Both the position numbers and the translations under genes were made by a program. Under the pieces are notes generated by a model. That model was given only the letters and a program-made list of their open reading frames with translations. It had not been told where the DNA came from and did no database searches. From positions 118,916 to 182,915 of the forward strand of contig JAJECN010000056.1 in assembly GCA_022821965.1 (NCBI GenBank): a stretch of DNA of 64,000 nucleotides. The letters are read 5' to 3'. The number at the start of each line of letters is the position of its first letter. The stretch's first letter is position 1. The stretch comes from Candidatus Poribacteria bacterium. GTDB taxonomy: Bacteria; Poribacteria; WGA-4E; WGA-3G. Below are positions 44,465-55,000 of the stretch, piece after piece.

Positions 44465-45250
44465 TTAGTGCTTAAGTGCTGCCCATATAGTTGTGAGTTT
44501 TCCGTTTGCTTCAACTGGCATGGCATCACTTTTCCAGAGGGTATAACCGTTTCCAGATTCATCTTTGTAACGACCTGCCCAGGGGGAGTCATTAAAGTGC
44601 CAGAGTGCAATCGTGTGTTCATCGACCTTGAATTTTCCCTCTGGCACCTTCCAGTTTCGATCTTCGTACCGAAGGATATTAGAAATTCGCACTTGGTCAA
44701 TATATCCGCGAAGTTTCACATTTTTTCCAACGAAACGCGGAAGTTCCTCACCTTGAGGGACAATGCCACCAATACGTAGCGGTTTATCTGATTCACCGAA
44801 AGGGCCCTCCTGATGGCGAGGAATCCCACCGTTGCCGTTAATTGCGAAACTTACTTTGATATCGAAAAACCCAACCACATGCACCCATTCTCGGATAGGG
44901 AAGGGTTTTACGTGCGAAATTATCGAAGGCCTGTTCGCGTCTTGCTTGCGTACCCATCCACCTAACCCACCACTATTACCATGGATAAGAAGATTGAATC
45001 GTCCCTCCTGACCGATGATTGACCAGAAAGTGCCACGTTCAGGGAGTTCTTCAAGGTATATCCACGCTTCGGCGGTCAACAGTTCAAACTGTCCATTAGG
45101 AAACCATGCCTGGCCCGTTCCAACAAAATCGTGGGTTTCATCCAACTGCAACATTCTCCCACCCGCTGGGGATGGTTTGGGTAGTGCTTCGGCACTCAGT
45201 GAGATGAATGTAAACAAAAAAATACCTGCGAGGAACTGTCGGTATGTCAT
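44465..45250 (-). CDS. Secreted LamG-domain protein with C-terminal KLTTIWAALK motif
   Basis: 261 residues from the ATG at 45250 (GGAG 6 nt upstream). A signal peptide (YRQFLAGIFLFTFISLSAEA) is followed by ALPKPSPAGGRMLQLDETHDFV. The LamG-like sandwich spans 25-235 (LTAEAWIYLEELPERGTFW, IREWVHVVGFFDIKVSFAI, GYIDQVRISNILRYEDRN, TIALWHFNDSP). The N-terminal ALPKPSPAGG mirrors the LamG protein at 35818, and the tail PVEANGKLTTIWAALKH is the shared C-terminal motif. It begins the run that ends in the broken sigma gene and has an ECF-like promoter copy 76 nt upstream. Confidence 0.86.
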   Translation of the reverse strand: MTYRQFLAGIFLFTFISLSAEALPKPSPAGGRMLQLDETHDFVGTGQAWFPNGQFELLTAEAWIYLEELPERGTFWSIIGQEGRFNLLIHGNSGGLGGWVRKQDANRPSIISHVKPFPIREWVHVVGFFDIKVSFAINGNGGIPRHQEGPFGESDKPLRIGGIVPQGEELPRFVGKNVKLRGYIDQVRISNILRYEDRNWKVPEGKFKVDEHTIALWHFNDSPWAGRYKDESGNGYTLWKSDAMPVEANGKLTTIWAALKH

Positions 45251-45325
45251 GTTTGTCTCCTTTAGGGATGCATCCATTGGATTTTACCATAAAACGTTAT
45301 GGTGTATCAAATTCTCTGTTACTTC

Positions 45326-45362
45326 TTTAAAGACACAATTTTAGGACGGAAAGGGTGCATAA
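45326..45362 (-). promoter_or_regulatory. Shared ECF-promoter-like element, copy 3 (upstream of LamG gene)
   Basis: Minus strand: TTATGCA, 21 nt, GTCTTTAAA, 76 nt before the LamG start. Adjacent UP-like block TTAGATTAAAATTCAGATTT at 45380-45400. Confidence 0.55.
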
Positions 45363-45493
45363 TGTAAGAAAAAGTGAAAAAAATCTGAATTTTAATCTAA
45401 ATGAAATTGCAAACGCCACCCATCCATCATTAAAAACGAATTTTTTCTATGTTTTAGCCTCAGAGGGCAATAGGTGTGTAGAAAAGACACCCG

Positions 45494-45524
45494 TAAAAAA
45501 AGAAAAACCCCAACGGGGATTTTT
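45494..45524 (-). terminator. Intrinsic terminator after the sigma-BNR gene
   Basis: On the minus strand, AAAAATCCCC, GTT loop and GGGGTTTTT form a hairpin followed by CTTTTTTT. It lies about 110 nt past the stop of the 45636-48512 sigma gene. Confidence 0.65.
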
Positions 45525-45635
45525 GCTTGGGGGTTTCTTCGTGGTTTGATGAAGTTTAAGAAAATAAATCGGTAATTGGGCGAGGATACAATCCTCGCCT
45601 GCGGGGAGGACACCCGCTTTATATGGAAATAGGTT

Positions 45636-48512
45636 TTACAGTTCTTCTTCAAGTGAGATATGAAATACCCCGCGTTGTTGCGTAGCAATGTAGAGTCTGT
45701 TTTTACTGACAACCAGAGAGACAATTTTATCTGGAACACTTTGAGAAATCCGATCCCACTTGTCATGAGCATCCAAGCGATAGACACCGGAATCATCAAC
45801 ACCATAAATTGTGGTACCATCCACGGCAAAGTCGTCTATAATAATCCGTTTACCCATTCTATCTGTGAGCACGCGCCAGTGCGCGCCGGTTTGCGAGCTT
45901 AAGACCCCTTCATCAGTTGAGACGTAAACCGTAGAACCGGTAAACACTATCTCCCTGAAGTGGGTGAAGTGAAGCGGAAGGGTTGGTGTAATATTTTTCC
46001 AACTCTTTCCGCTATCGAGCGATTGAAAGAGCCTACCGTTCCGTTTACCGACATAGATGGTTTCTCCTGAAACCGCTAACTTGAAGCCTCTATCAAGCGC
46101 GTGAAACGGTTCATTGGTATCTATTAACCCAGTGTCTTCCCATTCCGAGTCGCCGGGTTTCCACTTGAAAAGCCGTTGCTTGTATTCCACGTAGAACGTT
46201 TGCCCATTGACTGCAAATCCACCAATTTCGTTATATTCAAAGGAGAATGTTAGTGGTGGGTTCTCGTTTTTTTCACGGTCATTAGGTGAGAATTTTTGTG
46301 TCGCTTCTTCGGCACTTGTTGACAACTTAATCAAGGAGGATTCTCTTTCAAAAGTGGGGGCTTCCTGAACTGGGACAAACACATCGCCACCTGCAGATAA
46401 ATGGCAAACGCGCAAGCCATCATCGTCACGAGCAATTCCGTAAAGAAGTTCGCCAGCAATCGCTACTTGTGAAACAAGAGAAAGATTCTTTCCGACTGCT
46501 CCGGACGGTTGATCGTTGGAGCCCATCCGAACGGTTTCCCACGTCTCCCCACCGTCAACGGATTGAACAAGATCCATGCCAGTTTGTGCATACAGCCTGT
46601 CGTTGCAAGCGGTCAAATCCTGCATAGTTTCCATTATCCCATTCATAAATGGTTGCCAAGATTCACCTCCATCAATTGTGCGATGAATACCTTGTGAACT
46701 GACTTGGTAGAAGGTGTTTTCGTCCACTGCTGCAACTCCGTGTGGTAAAAGCGTTGTTTCACCAGTACCCTCCACAATCGTCATACCAAGTGTACTTATG
46801 AAAGGAGATTCATTTTTGGGCGTTATCTCAGTCCACGACGCGCCTAAGTCGGTCGAGTGGAAAATTCTGCTTGTGCTCTCGTTGTCCCAAGGCATTCTCG
46901 AAAGTATGAGTCGTTCTACACCCTCTCTTGGCATTGACTTAAACGGGCCCAGTGGGAAAAAATCAGGGTTCATTCCAACATAGAGGTTGTTTTCAAACCC
47001 TGTCACGGAATGGACAGGTTCCGACGTACCGACTGGTAATCGTTGCCAAACATCTGAATTGAGGCGATAGAGCCCCGCGTTTGTACCAGCAAATACTGTG
47101 TTTTCAACCGCAGCTACTGCGTAAACACTTTGGTCTGTGAGTCCATTCTCTAAAAGGTTCCACTGTGCACCAACATTTGTGGATCGGAAAATGCCTTTAG
47201 TTTGAAGGGCGAGATACATTACAGGACGCGGGTTGTGGTTATTCTTTTGTATCTCATCTACAACGATAAGTCCAACAGCCTCTCCCTCTGGTCGAGAACA
47301 AAGGACATGCCACGTTTCGCCAGTGTCGGTTGAAACGAATATTTTCTCACTGGAAACAATATAGAGGGTATTGCCATGTTCTGCCATTGGCACTCGGAGC
47401 ATGGTGGTTGGCACGCTCGTGCTGGTGAGTGTCCATGCAGTTGCTTCTGCCGTTCGCCTATAGATCCCCTTTGATGTAACAGCATAGAGCGTTTTCTCAG
47501 ATGTTGCAAAGATGTCACGCACGTGTCCGCCTAACGGTCCATTTGTCCGAATCCACTGAGAGATGGAAGGGCTGAGTGAATCCGTTGACGTATTGGACGC
47601 TAAAGTTGTCTCAGAGGTCTGCAAACCGGCACCGCTGCTGTTATTGGGGTTAGCAGCACGTCCAGCTTGATTCCGCACAGCGGGTTTAGCATTCATATCA
47701 AGGACGATGGGCGCGTCAATAATTTCAATGATAAGTTCAGATTCTGCCTCGAAACTGTACGGCTGCTGAAACCGAGCGAGATATTGATTACTTGCACCCA
47801 GCAGCAGCATAATCAAAACCGTGGCTGCACCGAATGCCGCCCACGGTAGCAGCGGTTTTCCAATCGGAGACGATGCCGGTTTTATATTCGCAATCTGCCT
47901 TGTGATGTTCTCCGTTAGATAGGTGGGTAATTGCACACCCCCAAGAACCTCACTAATTAAAAGTTCGTCTTTCTCTTGTAAACGTTTTCGCGCACGGTGA
48001 AGCCGACTATGAATAGTCTTCACAGACACACCCAAGAATTTACCAATTTCTTTGGATGTCATTCCGCCGAGATAGTAGAGGGATACTACTGTGCGCTCAC
48101 TCTCCGGCAATCTCGCCAGAAGTTTTTTCACGATTTCACTACGATGTTCAGCAGCTTCTGTCTCGCGATGCTCCGAAGCATGACGGGCATAGGATAATTT
48201 TTCTATTTCTGCCGTGGATGTACCGTCCAGCGATTGCATTGCAGGTTTTTTCTTGCGCAACCAATTCAGGCAAAGTCGATTTGCAATGACATAGAGCCAC
48301 CCGGCAAACTGATTGGGGTTCTTGAGTGTTGCGAGTTTCTTGTATGCCTGAAGGAAGGTGTCTTGTGTTATCTCTTCAGCATGGTGAAAGTCGCCAATCT
48401 TTCGCCACGCAAGCGCGTGAACACTCTTTTGGTATTTTTTAACTAAAGTGCTGAATGCCTCGTCGTTGCCGGACAAGATGCTATGAATCAGTTGAACATC
48501 ATCTCTTTTCAT
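45636..48512 (-). CDS. ECF sigma factor fused to a membrane helix and outer BNR/Asp-box propeller
   Basis: 958 residues. GGAG lies 7 nt before the ATG. Sigma region 2 at 10-92 (EEITQDTFLQAYKKLATLKNPNQF), region 4 at 130-182 (LPESERTVVSLYYLGGMTSKEI, LGVSVKTIHSRLHRARKRLQE). The linker TENITRQIANIKPASSP is like an anti-sigma tail. The membrane helix is at 222-245 (LLPWAAFGAATVLIMLLLGA). The remaining 700 residues carry Asp-box repeats (STDTGETWHV, STDLGASWTEI, TIDGGESWQPF, SVDGGETWETV, SLDSGKSWKNI), a VPS10/sialidase-type propeller outside the membrane. No separate anti-sigma gene is nearby. Very close paralogue of 52057. Confidence 0.92.
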   Translation of the reverse strand: MKRDDVQLIHSILSGNDEAFSTLVKKYQKSVHALAWRKIGDFHHAEEITQDTFLQAYKKLATLKNPNQFAGWLYVIANRLCLNWLRKKKPAMQSLDGTSTAEIEKLSYARHASEHRETEAAEHRSEIVKKLLARLPESERTVVSLYYLGGMTSKEIGKFLGVSVKTIHSRLHRARKRLQEKDELLISEVLGGVQLPTYLTENITRQIANIKPASSPIGKPLLPWAAFGAATVLIMLLLGASNQYLARFQQPYSFEAESELIIEIIDAPIVLDMNAKPAVRNQAGRAANPNNSSGAGLQTSETTLASNTSTDSLSPSISQWIRTNGPLGGHVRDIFATSEKTLYAVTSKGIYRRTAEATAWTLTSTSVPTTMLRVPMAEHGNTLYIVSSEKIFVSTDTGETWHVLCSRPEGEAVGLIVVDEIQKNNHNPRPVMYLALQTKGIFRSTNVGAQWNLLENGLTDQSVYAVAAVENTVFAGTNAGLYRLNSDVWQRLPVGTSEPVHSVTGFENNLYVGMNPDFFPLGPFKSMPREGVERLILSRMPWDNESTSRIFHSTDLGASWTEITPKNESPFISTLGMTIVEGTGETTLLPHGVAAVDENTFYQVSSQGIHRTIDGGESWQPFMNGIMETMQDLTACNDRLYAQTGMDLVQSVDGGETWETVRMGSNDQPSGAVGKNLSLVSQVAIAGELLYGIARDDDGLRVCHLSAGGDVFVPVQEAPTFERESSLIKLSTSAEEATQKFSPNDREKNENPPLTFSFEYNEIGGFAVNGQTFYVEYKQRLFKWKPGDSEWEDTGLIDTNEPFHALDRGFKLAVSGETIYVGKRNGRLFQSLDSGKSWKNITPTLPLHFTHFREIVFTGSTVYVSTDEGVLSSQTGAHWRVLTDRMGKRIIIDDFAVDGTTIYGVDDSGVYRLDAHDKWDRISQSVPDKIVSLVVSKNRLYIATQQRGVFHISLEEEL

Positions 48513-48705
48513 TAGGATTCTCCATAATTAACGAATGGGTTTAGCAGTCTTAAGCATTCCCTGTAACAGGTAAAATCCTGTTCCTATTATAGCAGGACAG
48601 GTGCTATTTTTCCAATGAACTCTCGTGTATGTAGCGTGAAACCCAACAATTCGGGCGAACCTACCCACTCACCATGAGTGCTGGATTTCACTTATCTGTC
48701 TCTCC

Positions 48706-50178
48706 TCAAATATCCATCCGGAAGAATTTCAGAAACGCCACAGTTGTTAGCACGATTGCGAAGAAACAGAGCAGCAGTAGATCCAAGGCGGTGTGCTGGA
48801 GCGTCTCTCCTAAGGTTGGTTCTACGAGCGGTGGAGGTGGCATCGTAGATGGGATTTCCTCCATGTGGTCGTGGCTAAAAGCACCCTCTGATATTTTGCT
48901 GAATATTTCCGCATCAAGTGTTTCATAGTAGCGAGTTCCCGTTTGGAAGTAGGCATTTTTTTTCGCCTGACCGGTTTGCGTAGCATCCGTTGCGAGAAAA
49001 ACGAAGGAAGCCGTAGGTGTGATTCGGGAAAAGTTCACGCCGATTGTATCTTGGTGTTTTCTTTCTCGCTGATACTGTCTATCGAGTTGCGTCGCGAGGT
49101 CCCGGTATTTTACCCGAGCCTCTTCTTCAAGCGGTGCCATCTTCTCATTCATTTTCTTGGTGTATTCCGGTCCTATTGTAAAGACAGCAGTCCCTCCCTC
49201 CGGGGGGTTAGATTTCATCATTTCAGATAACACTTCATTCATCATTTTGCTTCTTTCCGCGTCAAGGCCTGCCCGCAATTCTGCTCGTCTCGCTGTTTTT
49301 TCCCTGTAGACGCTCTGCGCTGTTGAAGTCGGCGCGACGATTTGTGCCGCCAGAAATCCGACACGCGGTAAGATGAGGACAGCGAACACCCAGACGGTAA
49401 ACGCGACGATGAGTGCTGTCTTGGAACTGTCGAAGTAAATTGAGATTACCGCTCCCACGGCAAAAAAGACCGCAATGTAGAGCAGCGAGACGCAGATAAG
49501 GCAGAGGATGCGGAGAAAGATGTCCGATTCTGCCAGTGGAAAGCCTTGCAAGACGAGCACGAGTAAACCGATGATTACCGAGATTAAGAACGGAAGGGTG
49601 AAAACGAGGTATCCACCGATGAGTTTGCTCCACAAAAAGATATCGCGTGGCAGCGCATTAGCGAGCGTTATCCGAAGTGTTCCGGCTTCTCTTTCGCCTG
49701 CGACGGCATCAAACGTAAACAATAATGCGAGTAAACTAAAAACGGTGCTGACGACAAACACAAAGTCAAGATGCCCTAAAAGAAAGGCGATCGGCGCAGT
49801 GGACAGGGACGCTTCTCCGCGTGTTATTCCGTTGCGTGTCATACCGAGATAATTCGGCAGCGCGGATTCTAAACCCGTCGCAAACACACTTAAAGGTGTC
49901 GGTTTAAGAATCAGCTTGGAAACTTCAAAATTCGTATCTGTCGCCTTTGACCTAAATTTAAAACTCATCCCTGTAGATTCCTTACCGTTTTCGTTTTTGA
50001 GAGTTTCTTCGTCTTTGAGAATTTTTTGTTCTTGATAGTCAATTTGGCGTTTGAGATAGTGATGGTAATTGATATGCAAGTTGAGCGGTATGAGCAGAAC
50101 ACACATCAGCAGGAGTGCCACAAACCGAGCACTCAGAATATGATGCATCATCTCTTTTTGAATTAAAGTTGTTAACAT
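48706..50178 (-). CDS. ABC-2-type transporter permease (DUF3526-like)
   Basis: 490 residues from the ATG at 50178 (GGAGG 8 nt upstream). The N-terminal helix RFVALLLMCVLLIPLNLHI is followed by a large soluble loop. Then come five closely spaced helices (about 165-300) with the FTFDAVAGEREAGTLRITLAN signature of ABC-2/NosY-type permeases, a second soluble part rich in charged helices (MNEKMAPLEEEARVKYRDL), and a final helix (LLLLCFFAIVLTTVAFLKFF). Such permeases pair with an ATPase to export peptides, lipids or polysaccharides. No ATPase gene is in the window. It is a tandem duplicate of 50212, and lies between two sigma-propeller genes. Confidence 0.85.
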   Translation of the reverse strand: MLTTLIQKEMMHHILSARFVALLLMCVLLIPLNLHINYHHYLKRQIDYQEQKILKDEETLKNENGKESTGMSFKFRSKATDTNFEVSKLILKPTPLSVFATGLESALPNYLGMTRNGITRGEASLSTAPIAFLLGHLDFVFVVSTVFSLLALLFTFDAVAGEREAGTLRITLANALPRDIFLWSKLIGGYLVFTLPFLISVIIGLLVLVLQGFPLAESDIFLRILCLICVSLLYIAVFFAVGAVISIYFDSSKTALIVAFTVWVFAVLILPRVGFLAAQIVAPTSTAQSVYREKTARRAELRAGLDAERSKMMNEVLSEMMKSNPPEGGTAVFTIGPEYTKKMNEKMAPLEEEARVKYRDLATQLDRQYQRERKHQDTIGVNFSRITPTASFVFLATDATQTGQAKKNAYFQTGTRYYETLDAEIFSKISEGAFSHDHMEEIPSTMPPPPLVEPTLGETLQHTALDLLLLCFFAIVLTTVAFLKFFRMDI

Positions 50179-50211
50179 TAAAAGCACCTCCATTATTAGA
50201 ACGTTTTCTCC

Positions 50212-51639
50212 TCAAATATCCGTACGGAAGAACCTCAGAAACGCCAAGGTTGTTAGCACCACCGCAAAGCAACAGAGCAGTAGCACGTCCACAACTGATC
50301 GACGGAATGTCCGTTCTAAGGTTGTCGCCTCAAGCATGGCGGGTTGTGGAACTTTGACAGGGGGTTTGTAATGATCGGACGGGATATGATCTGAAATTTT
50401 GCTGAATACATCCGTGTCAAGCCTATTCCAATAGCGATCTCCTGCTTGCAAGTAGTCGCTTCTTTTCCCCTTTCCAGTCTGTGTCAAGTTCGTAGCGAGA
50501 TAGATTAAAGAAGATGTCGGTGTCATTCGGGAGAGCGTCTCACCGATTTGCTCTTGTCGTTCTGTTTCACGTTTGTAATCTCGGTCAAGTTTATCGGAGT
50601 AGTTTTGGAATTTCAATCGATATTCCTCTTCAATCGGTCCCATGTGCTCAGCAATTTTTTTCGCATTTTCCCCCATTCCCGGTATTACTATCGTCATCCT
50701 GCGGCCCATTTCATCCGTTACCTCCTCCCCTTTGAGTTGAATTTTATCTCTTTCCTTTTTGAGCACCGCATTGAAATCTTCTTGCATGGCTGCTTTCTCC
50801 ATATAGACGCTCTGCGGCGTTCGAGTGGGGGCAATGAGTTTGGCAGCAAGAAATCCAACACGTGGTGTAATCAGCACGGCAAACACCCAGACAGTAAAGG
50901 CAATGATGAGAGCTGTCTTGGCACTATCCAGGTAGATGGAAATCACCGTTCCTATCGCAAAAAACACCGCAATATAAAGCAAGGCGACGAGGATTAAACT
51001 GAGTACCCGTGGAAAAATATCAGACTCACCGAGTGGAAATCCTTGCCAGACGATCAAGAGTAAACCGAAGATAAACGACATCAAGAACGGAACAACAAAC
51101 AAAAGGTATCCACCAATCAACTTGCTCCATAGGAATACGTCGCGCGGGAGCGCGTTCGCTAAGGTAATCCGCAACGTCCCTGCTTCTCTCTCCCCGGCAA
51201 CGGCATCGAACGTAAACAGCAGCGCCAGCAGACTGAAAACTGTTCCGACCACAAAGAGAAAATCGAGATGCCCCAGCAGATAGGAAAGGGGTGAGGCGAT
51301 TAAAGCGTCGGGTCCCTGTGTAATCCCATTACGTGTCATACCCAAATAACTCGGCAGCACGTTTTCCAGTCCGTTTGCGAAGACGCTCAAAGGTGTCGGT
51401 TTGAGAAAGACTTTGGAAACTTCCTCCTCCGGTTCAGGTGGTGATTTCGGGTCCACTTCCGCCTCTTCAATGTTTGCGCGTTTAATCGCTTCTTGATAGT
51501 CCACTAAATTTTGGCGATAATTGCTGTAATTGATATGCAAGGTAAGCGGAACAAGCAAGAGGCACATCAGCAGGAGTGCTACAAATCGGGCACTCAAGAT
51601 ATGATGCATCATCTCTTTCTGAATTAAGGTCATTAACAT
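50212..51639 (-). CDS. ABC-2-type transporter permease (DUF3526-like), tandem duplicate
   Basis: 475 residues. The same architecture as 48706: N-terminal helix FVALLLMCLLLVPLTLHI, soluble insert, FTFDAVAGEREAGTLRITLANALPRDVFLWSKLIGGYL, four to five helices, a charged extracytoplasmic or cytoplasmic segment (KKIAEHMGPIEEEYRLKFQNY) and a C-terminal helix VLLLCCFAVVLTTLAFLRFF. The two proteins share about half their residues by eye. Start supported by GAGGATGCAGTA ahead of ATG. The ECF-like promoter copy 4 is 119 nt upstream, so this pair could be a target of the sigma factors on either side. Confidence 0.87.
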   Translation of the reverse strand: MLMTLIQKEMMHHILSARFVALLLMCLLLVPLTLHINYSNYRQNLVDYQEAIKRANIEEAEVDPKSPPEPEEEVSKVFLKPTPLSVFANGLENVLPSYLGMTRNGITQGPDALIASPLSYLLGHLDFLFVVGTVFSLLALLFTFDAVAGEREAGTLRITLANALPRDVFLWSKLIGGYLLFVVPFLMSFIFGLLLIVWQGFPLGESDIFPRVLSLILVALLYIAVFFAIGTVISIYLDSAKTALIIAFTVWVFAVLITPRVGFLAAKLIAPTRTPQSVYMEKAAMQEDFNAVLKKERDKIQLKGEEVTDEMGRRMTIVIPGMGENAKKIAEHMGPIEEEYRLKFQNYSDKLDRDYKRETERQEQIGETLSRMTPTSSLIYLATNLTQTGKGKRSDYLQAGDRYWNRLDTDVFSKISDHIPSDHYKPPVKVPQPAMLEATTLERTFRRSVVDVLLLCCFAVVLTTLAFLRFFRTDI

Positions 51640-51757
51640 TACTGCATCCTCATTCCATGGTTAGGTATCGCAAAATTTGAAACAAAATAATCGTTTAACG
51701 CTGGTAAATTGGTATCAGGTGGAACTTCAATAATGTGGCACACGATTTCCTTCAGTT

Positions 51758-51793
51758 ATTAAAGACACAATTTTTCGCGGGATGCTTGCATAA
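51758..51793 (-). promoter_or_regulatory. Shared ECF-promoter-like element, copy 4 (upstream of ABC-2 permeases)
   Basis: Minus strand: TTATGCA, 20 nt, GTCTTTAAT, 119 nt before the permease start. UP-like block CTTTAGATTAAAATCCAAAT at 51815-51836. The rest of the 417-nt gap shows nothing else clear. Confidence 0.55.
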
Positions 51794-52056
51794 TTTTAAA
51801 AAAAATCGAAAAAATTTGGATTTTAATCTAAAGAGTTGGTAAAATTACTTGAAATTGTGGAGGGTTTTTTTAGGGAGGGTAGGGGGTGAAACCAAAACGC
51901 TATATGAGTCATTTAAGCTGACGGATGGTTATAAGTAATCTAATATTGAATGTGTGGTTAAAAGTAGTAGGCACGCTCCGCGTGCCGTAACAGATTCTAT
52001 GAAAACCAGCACGGAATGAGGGGGTTTGAATACCCCGGGGCAGTTACAAACCGCAT

Positions 52057-55000
52057 CTACCACTTTTCTTGAAGTGAGATATGAAACATCCCGCGTCGCT
52101 CGGTAGCAATATACAGTTTGTCGTCATTGACAGCGAGGGAGACAATTTTATCTGGGACGTCTGGAGACATCTGTTTCCACTTGCCGCGATCATCCAAGCG
52201 GTAGATCCCTGTATCACCAGCACCATAAACGCTCGTGTGATCGACAGCAAACCTATCCACGATACGCGCCTCCATCCTATCGGTTAGCACGCGCCAATGT
52301 TCGCCAGTTTGCGAGCTCAAGACCCCTTTGTCCGTTGCGATATAAACCGTTGAACCCGCAAAAACTATCTCTTTGAAACGGGTGAAGCGAAATGGGAGAT
52401 TCGGTGTAATGTCTCTCCAGCTGTCTCCCTTATCAAGCGATTGAAACAGTTTACCATCCCGCTTTCCCACGTAGACCTTTTCCGCCGAAGCGGCTAACGC
52501 AAACCCATTTCTCAAGCCCCGAGTTGGCTGTTTACCGAGGTCTATTAACCCAGTGTTTATCCATTTTGAATCGCCAAATTTCCATTTGAAAAGCCCTCGC
52601 AGGTGCTCCACATAGAATATTTCGTCACTCGCAGCAAATCCACCCACTCTCGCAGCGGTTGTAATACCGCGTAATCTCTTCGTCAACTTAGGATCCTTCC
52701 CCATATCATCAGGTAAGTGGATTCCTTCCGCTTTCGCAACAGCAGGTACCAATTCGATGGACAGCATGTCTCGACCAAAAGAGGGCATTTCTTGCACTGG
52801 AACGAGGGCATTACCGTCTGTAGATAGGCGGAAAATACGTAGATTATCTTTTTCAGCTGAGATCCAATACAGCCTTCCGTCTGCAACAACCAACCTTGAA
52901 TCAGAAGAGAAATTAATGCGAAAATGCTGCTTTTCTATCCGTTCGCCGGTATCAATGCGCAGGCTTTTCCACGACTCACCACTGTCGGTCGATTGGACAA
53001 CATTACGGTCGGTATGCACATAGAGCCTATCGTTGAACGCTACCAAATTCTTTATCTTCGTTCCTACCATCCCATTCATAAATAGGTGCCACGAGTCCCC
53101 CGCATCTGTTGTTTGGTAAACACCGAGTGTCCCGACTGTGTAAAAAGTCTTTTCATTCACTGCTACGCTTCGCAAATTATCATGCGGAAGCAAATTTGTA
53201 TCGATCCCAAGATTGGTCCAGGTTTCTCCGGCATCTGTTGAGCGAAATCGTTGGATCCCTTGTGCTAAAAGCGTCTTACCGGCAACTGAAAACTTTATTC
53301 CAAAGGGTGCTATAAAAGAGAGAGGTTCATTCTTAGGCGTGATCTCAGTCCATGATTCACCCAAGTTGGTTGAGCGGAGGATCTTGCCTTGTGGTAGGTT
53401 TCCACCCATCCCGACTCTCGACAGTCCCGGTTCAGACGATTTCCCAGCAAACAGGTCTGGACCCATTCCAACATAGAGACTGTTTTCAAAGGCTGCCAAG
53501 AAAAGAACAGCATTGAAGGTTGCTACTGGTCTCTGCTCCCAAACACCAGAACTGACACGATGGAAATCACTGTTCGGGTTAGCAATTGCCTTATTCTCAA
53601 GGGATTGGGTGGTTACTGGCACTTCCTCCCAAACACCAGAGTTAAGATGGTAAAGCCCCTCATTTGTACCAATAAACACTGTGTTTTCGACCGCAGCCAC
53701 TGCATAAATGCGTTTGCCTGTCAATCCCTTGTTAAGAGGGTCCCACTGTCCATCTACACCCGTAGATCGGAAAACGCCTTTATCTTGAAACGCGAGATAC
53801 ATCGTAATATCTGCTTGTGAACTGATGCCCCGTGTTTCATCTGTTATAATGAGTCCAACAGTGCGTCCTTTTGGACGGGGACAAAAAACATTCCATGTCT
53901 CACCAGTATCGGTTGAAGCGAAGATTTCATCAGTAGAGACAATATAGAGGGTGTCCCTATGCTCTGCTATAGGTACATGAAAATTTCCTATTGGAATATC
54001 GGGACCAATATGTGTCCATGCAGGTGCACCCACTGGCAATCTATAGATACCCGTGGGTGTAGCAGCATAAAGTATCCCTTCTGCTGTCGCAAAAATGTTG
54101 AAAACATCGCTACCTTGGGGACCAGATGCCTGTGTCCACTGTGATGTAGAAGATATAGGAGAGTCCCTCTGTGCCTCGGATGTCAAAAGTGTCTCAGAAG
54201 CCTGCAAACCGGCGTTATTTTTTTTATCAATGGCTCCAGGACGCCCGATTTGATTTCGCACATCCGGTTTTGAATCTATATCAAGAATGACAGCGGTATC
54301 AACGATTTCAATTGTCGGTTCAGATGTTGCCTCGAAACTATAAGGTTTCTGAAAACGAACAAGGTAACGATTGCTCATACCCAGTAGCAGGAGAATCAAA
54401 ATCGTAGCCGCACCCAAAGCTGCCCACGGAAGGAATGGTTTCGGAGCCAAAGGTGATGTTGGTTTTATATCGGTAATTTTTTGCATGATGTTCTGACTTA
54501 AATTCGCCGATATCTGCACGCCGCTGAGGACTTCATGAACCAAGCGTTCCTGTTCCTTTTGTAAACGCTTTCGCGCTCGCTGAAGCCGACTCGTAATCGT
54601 GTTCGCCGACACACCTAAAAAATTGCCAATCTCCTTTGTTGTCATTTCACCGAGATAATAGAGGGTCATTACCGTGCGTTCACTCTCCGGTAGTTTTTTC
54701 AGAAGTTTTTTGACGAGTTCAGCGTTGTACGCATTCGCTTCCGTTTCGCGTTGTTCCGATACATGATGCGTATGAGATGACTCTTCTATTTCTTCCATAG
54801 GTGTCTCCTCCAGCGATTGCATCGTAGGTTTTCTCTTTCGGAGCCAAGCGATACAAAGCCGATTCGCAATGACATACAGCCACCCGGCAAATTGATTCGG
54901 ATCCTTGAGCGTCGCGAGTTTTCTGTATACTTGGAGAAAGGTGTCTTGCGTAATTTCTTCAGCATGATGGAAATCTCCAATCTTCCGCCATGCGAGCGCG

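Noticed and set aside
31040..45250. The KLxTxWGxLK tail treated as a T9SS type-A/B CTD variant
   Set aside because: It is far shorter, has no Ig-like NPF/GxYxY pattern, and the true T9SS domain is present separately on the WD40-dockerin proteins.
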